Source of the DNA: CAZHSN01 sp964535125
Lineage (GTDB): Bacteria > Armatimonadota > HRBIN16
Direction of reading: 5' to 3'
NCBI GenBank assembly: GCA_964535125.1
Contig: CAZHSN010000094.1
Coordinates: 1-14,747, forward strand
Length of the DNA: 14,747 bases
Shown: piece after piece, positions 12,815 through 14,747 of the stretch
Position numbering within the stretch: position 1 is the stretch's first letter
Layout: each line of letters begins with the position of its first letter
Position numbers and translations under genes: made by a program
Notes under the pieces: generated by a model
The model's input: only the letters and a program-made list of their open reading frames with translations
The model's database searches: none
Told to the model about the DNA's origin: nothing

Positions 12815-13741
12815 ATGAAAGTCAGCGTCATCGGTGGCGGAGGCCGCGTCGGATCCAACGCGCTGTTCGCCATGCAACTCGGGGGCGTCGTCAAGGAGTT
12901 AGCGGTCATTGATGTGAACCGCGACATGGCTGAAGGAGAAGCGCTGGACCTGCGCCATGGTTCGGCGTTCTGTGCGCCTCAGCGTATCTGCTCCGGCGGA
13001 ACGGATCTGGCGGAGGGGTCTGACATCGTGGTGATCACCGCCGGTTTGCGCCGTAAACCCGACGAAAGCCGCCTTCAGTTGATCAACCGAAACGTAACTC
13101 TGTTCAACGGCATACTGGATGAACTCAATCGGGTGTCGCTGCCCGAGTCCGCGGTTATCCTGGTGGTAAGCAATCCGGTAGACATCCTGACCCACCTGGC
13201 GGTGCGCCGATGCGGTCTGCCTGCCGGCCAGGTGATCGGTCTGGGGACCGTGCTGGATACACTGCGGTTCCGTTCGCTGCTGGCTCAGGAGTTTAGCGTG
13301 GCCGCCACGGATGTGAACGCACTCATCCTGGGTGAGCATGGCGACAGTATGGTGCCCATCTGGTCGTCTGCTACGGTGAACGGCATCGCGTTGTCCAGTC
13401 TGCCCGGTTATACCGAAGACAAGGCGTTGGCGATCTTCGACTTTACCCGACGATCCGGCGCGGAAGTGATCCGCCTGAAGGGCGGTGCCGGATATGCGGT
13501 GGGTGTGGCCATTGCCGAAGTGGTGCATGCCGTAGCCCGTGACGCTGGAGCGATGCTGCCCGTGTCGAGCCTGCAGACAGGCATGTTCGGCATGCAGGAT
13601 GTGTGTCTCAGCGTCCCGACGATAGTGGGCAAGCGGGGCGTACAGGCGTTGGTGGAACCCGCGCTCAGCGATGCCGAGCGGTCCGCGCTGACCCGCAGTG
13701 CCGCAGTGTTGGCCGAGACGATGGCCCAGATCGAGAGCTGA
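12815..13741 (+). CDS. NAD-dependent L-lactate/malate dehydrogenase family protein
   Basis: A 308-aa cytosolic 2-hydroxyacid dehydrogenase of the LDH/MDH superfamily. The Rossmann motif GGGGRVGS (7-14) and acidic D33 (AVIDVNRD) indicate NAD+. Catalytic equivalents are present: R86 (R109), N120 (N140, VVSNPVD), D148 and R151 (D168 and R171, GTVLDTLRFR) and H175 (H195, GEHGDSMVP). GTVLDT and GEHGDS are LDH-like, but the specificity loop reads AGLRRKPDESR, with R80 where LDH has Gln102; Arg there is the MDH signature. The enzyme is therefore of LDH-like build with predicted oxaloacetate/malate preference, unproven. AGGAG (12802-12806) is 8 nt before the ATG. It has its own promoter and two possible operators. 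Confidence 0.88.
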   Translation: MKVSVIGGGGRVGSNALFAMQLGGVVKELAVIDVNRDMAEGEALDLRHGSAFCAPQRICSGGTDLAEGSDIVVITAGLRRKPDESRLQLINRNVTLFNGILDELNRVSLPESAVILVVSNPVDILTHLAVRRCGLPAGQVIGLGTVLDTLRFRSLLAQEFSVAATDVNALILGEHGDSMVPIWSSATVNGIALSSLPGYTEDKALAIFDFTRRSGAEVIRLKGGAGYAVGVAIAEVVHAVARDAGAMLPVSSLQTGMFGMQDVCLSVPTIVGKRGVQALVEPALSDAERSALTRSAAVLAETMAQIES

Positions 13742-13750
13742 GAGGATCCA

Positions 13751-13785
13751 GACGCCGGCCGGCTGACGGCATGCCGGTCGGCGTC
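13751..13785. terminator. Large GC-rich hairpin after the LDH/MDH gene
   Basis: GACGCCGGCCGGC (13751-13763) pairs with GCCGGTCGGCGTC (13773-13785) over 13 positions, one as G-U, with a 9-nt loop; three more pairs are possible beyond a one-base bulge. It begins 9 nt after the stop and ends 20 nt before the next start. No T-run follows, so it may end transcription inefficiently, pause it or protect the mRNA 3' end. Confidence 0.4.
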
Positions 13786-13805
13786 CTGGTGGACAGGGGC
13801 GTTAC

Positions 13806-14591
13806 GTGACGGTACTGGAAGAGATGACCGCGCTGTGCCGCGAAGCCGGCGCACGCGCGCGGCAGATGCAGGCCGCTATCCCGATAGAGGTGAAGGGTGA
13901 CCGGACGCTGGTCACCGAGGCGGACCGTTCCATTGAGCGGTTCCTGCGTGCGGCGCTGGCCGAGATCGATCCGCAAGCCGGGTTCATTGGCGAGGAACAA
14001 GGCGCCAGCGGAAACCGCGATCGCGTGTGGGTGATCGACCCGATTGATGGCACATCCAACTACGCGTATGGGCTGCCGATTTGGGGCGTAACGGTCGCCC
14101 GTATGGTGGATGGCCGCGTGACCGAGGGCGTCATCGAAATGCCCGCCTTGCAGGAAACCTATGCTGCCCAGGCCGGTATGGGCGCAACTCTGAACGGCGC
14201 CACGATATACGCACGCGACGGGGACGCGTTTTCACGTGAGGAGCCGATCTGCCTGGCCGGCGACTGTACGACCGCGGACGCGATTGATCGGTCGCCTTCC
14301 AAGGTGCGGGTGGTGGGCAGCGCTGTGGCCAAGCTGGCCTGGACCGCTGCCGGCCGATTCCGTGGCGCGGTGGTGATCGGTAAACTGTGGGACCTCGCCG
14401 CCGGCTGGTTGATCTGCCAGGAATCCGGAGCTGAGACACGCGATCTGCAAGGGCGTCTGTGGACACCGGACACGTTGTTGGACGGCTCACGGGTGACACC
14501 GGCGGCTCCGCTGCTGACCGCCGCTCCCCGAACCATGCGCGCGCTGCTCCAGGCGTATGGCCCGGTATACGGCGTTACCGCTGGCCGATAG
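13806..14591 (+). CDS. Inositol monophosphatase family protein
   Basis: A 261-aa Mg2+-dependent phosphatase of the IMPase superfamily (SuhB, HisN and CysQ relatives). Family motifs, in order, are LVTEADRSIERFL (35-47), GEEQG (62-66, metal-binding Glu), WVIDPIDGTSNYAYGLP (75-91, metal-binding Asp residues), GSAVAKLAWTAAGRF (171-185) and KLWDLAAGWLICQESGAE (193-210, with the metal ligand Asp of WDLAAG). The substrate could be inositol phosphate, histidinol phosphate or another sugar phosphate; the sequence alone does not decide. The start is GTG 13806, with AGGGG (13795-13799) 6 nt upstream; no ATG fits better. It follows the dehydrogenase across the 13751-13785 hairpin and is followed by the hairpin array at 14599. 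Confidence 0.9.
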   Translation: MTVLEEMTALCREAGARARQMQAAIPIEVKGDRTLVTEADRSIERFLRAALAEIDPQAGFIGEEQGASGNRDRVWVIDPIDGTSNYAYGLPIWGVTVARMVDGRVTEGVIEMPALQETYAAQAGMGATLNGATIYARDGDAFSREEPICLAGDCTTADAIDRSPSKVRVVGSAVAKLAWTAAGRFRGAVVIGKLWDLAAGWLICQESGAETRDLQGRLWTPDTLLDGSRVTPAAPLLTAAPRTMRALLQAYGPVYGVTAGR

Positions 14592-14598
14592 GCATCTG

Positions 14599-14618
14599 GG
14601 GCGGTTCGTGAACCGCCC
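14599..14618. terminator. Hairpin directly after the IMPase gene
   Basis: GGGCGGTT, loop CGTG and AACCGCCC form a perfect 8-bp stem 7 nt after the stop, followed by GTTTGGGGG. The short T3 makes it a weak terminator candidate. As DNA it is also the dyad GGCGGTTC-GT-GAACCGCC, similar to the palindromes at 5945 and 12773. Hairpins of this general form are common as dispersed repeats in some bacterial phyla. It is the first unit of the array that follows. Confidence 0.45.
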
Positions 14619-14622
14619 GTTT

Positions 14623-14734
14623 GGGGGTGAAGTGGCCTTCGGCCACGGGGGTGAGGCGGCCCTTGCGGGCCGCGGGGGTGTCGGCGCTGCGCGCCGGGGG
14701 TGAAGCGCGGTGCGTTTGCACGCCCCGCGCGGGG
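14623..14734. repeat. Array of hairpins with a GGGGGTGA-type linker, cut by the window edge
   Basis: Copies of GGGGGTG(A/T) start at 14623, 14647, 14674 and 14696 (spacing 24, 27 and 22). Between them are hairpins with unrelated stem sequences: GTGGCC/GGCCAC (14632-14646), GCGGCCC/GGGCCGC (14656-14673) and CGGCGC/GCGCCG (14682-14696). A longer bulged hairpin, GCGCG/CGCGC with an inner GTGC/GCAC (14705-14730), comes last. Stems are intact while their sequence varies, so the constant parts are the linker and the fold. A short + frame is open from 14612 to the edge, but nothing marks it as coding. The array continues beyond the window. Confidence 0.6.
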
Positions 14735-14747
14735 AAGGTGCGGCGCT

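Noticed and set aside
14599..14734. CRISPR-like array reading of the terminal repeats
   Set aside because: The constant part is only about 8 bases, units are 22-27 nt, and the variable parts are self-complementary; this is unlike a CRISPR repeat-spacer array.

Overview
The window is a GC-rich, densely packed bacterial chromosome segment with almost all genes on the + strand; only the truncated serC at the left edge is on the - strand. Shine-Dalgarno sites are mostly strong (AGGAGG or AGGGAGG type). The gene set (TrmFO, ThyX, MEMO-family protein, CsgG-type secreted protein, GH42-like enzyme and a secreted TIM-barrel 'RDEPS' hydrolase) suggests a non-proteobacterial heterotroph. Something like Armatimonadota, Planctomycetota or Chloroflexota would fit, but this is inference from gene content and no 16S or other marker settles it. 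No tRNA, rRNA, CRISPR array or insertion sequence was recognised.

Layout. (1) Positions 1-199: 5' end of serC (phosphoserine aminotransferase), - strand, with a good sigma70-type promoter at 246-274 that carries a 10-bp palindrome in its spacer. (2) 350-1572: exported CsgG-like protein and a 79-aa unknown protein. (3) 1608-2474: MEMO family protein (AmmeMemoRadiSam protein B) without its usual partners nearby. (4) 2537-4625: CNNM/CorC-type membrane protein tightly coupled to thyX. (5) 4722-10415: a possible carbohydrate block of a secreted TIM-barrel hydrolase, a GH42 beta-galactosidase-like protein, and a very unusual 815-aa protein joining a 12-helix MFS transporter to about seven HEAT repeats. 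(6) 10441-12692: trmFO overlapping xerC, the gene pair known from Firmicutes; trmFO has a promoter placed so that its mRNA would be leaderless. (7) 12702-13741: L-lactate/malate dehydrogenase with its own promoter and two palindromic sites in the 5' UTR. (8) 13806-14591: inositol-monophosphatase family protein. (9) 14592-14747: an array of at least five hairpins with differing stems joined by a GGGGGTGA-like linker, running into the window edge.

How the genes relate. ThyX and TrmFO are both FAD- and methylene-tetrahydrofolate-dependent uracil C5-methylating enzymes (dUMP and tRNA U54), and SerC feeds serine and hence one-carbon units. The two hydrolase-like proteins and the transporter could form a sugar-use module, though the substrate cannot be read from sequence. 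The most unusual items are the MFS-HEAT fusion, the terminal hairpin array, a recurring GGCGGAAC/GGCGGTTC inverted half-site in three intergenic regions, and the LDH-like enzyme with an MDH-type arginine at the specificity position. No stretch above 300 bases lacks a gene; the longest gaps are 200-349 and 14592-14747.
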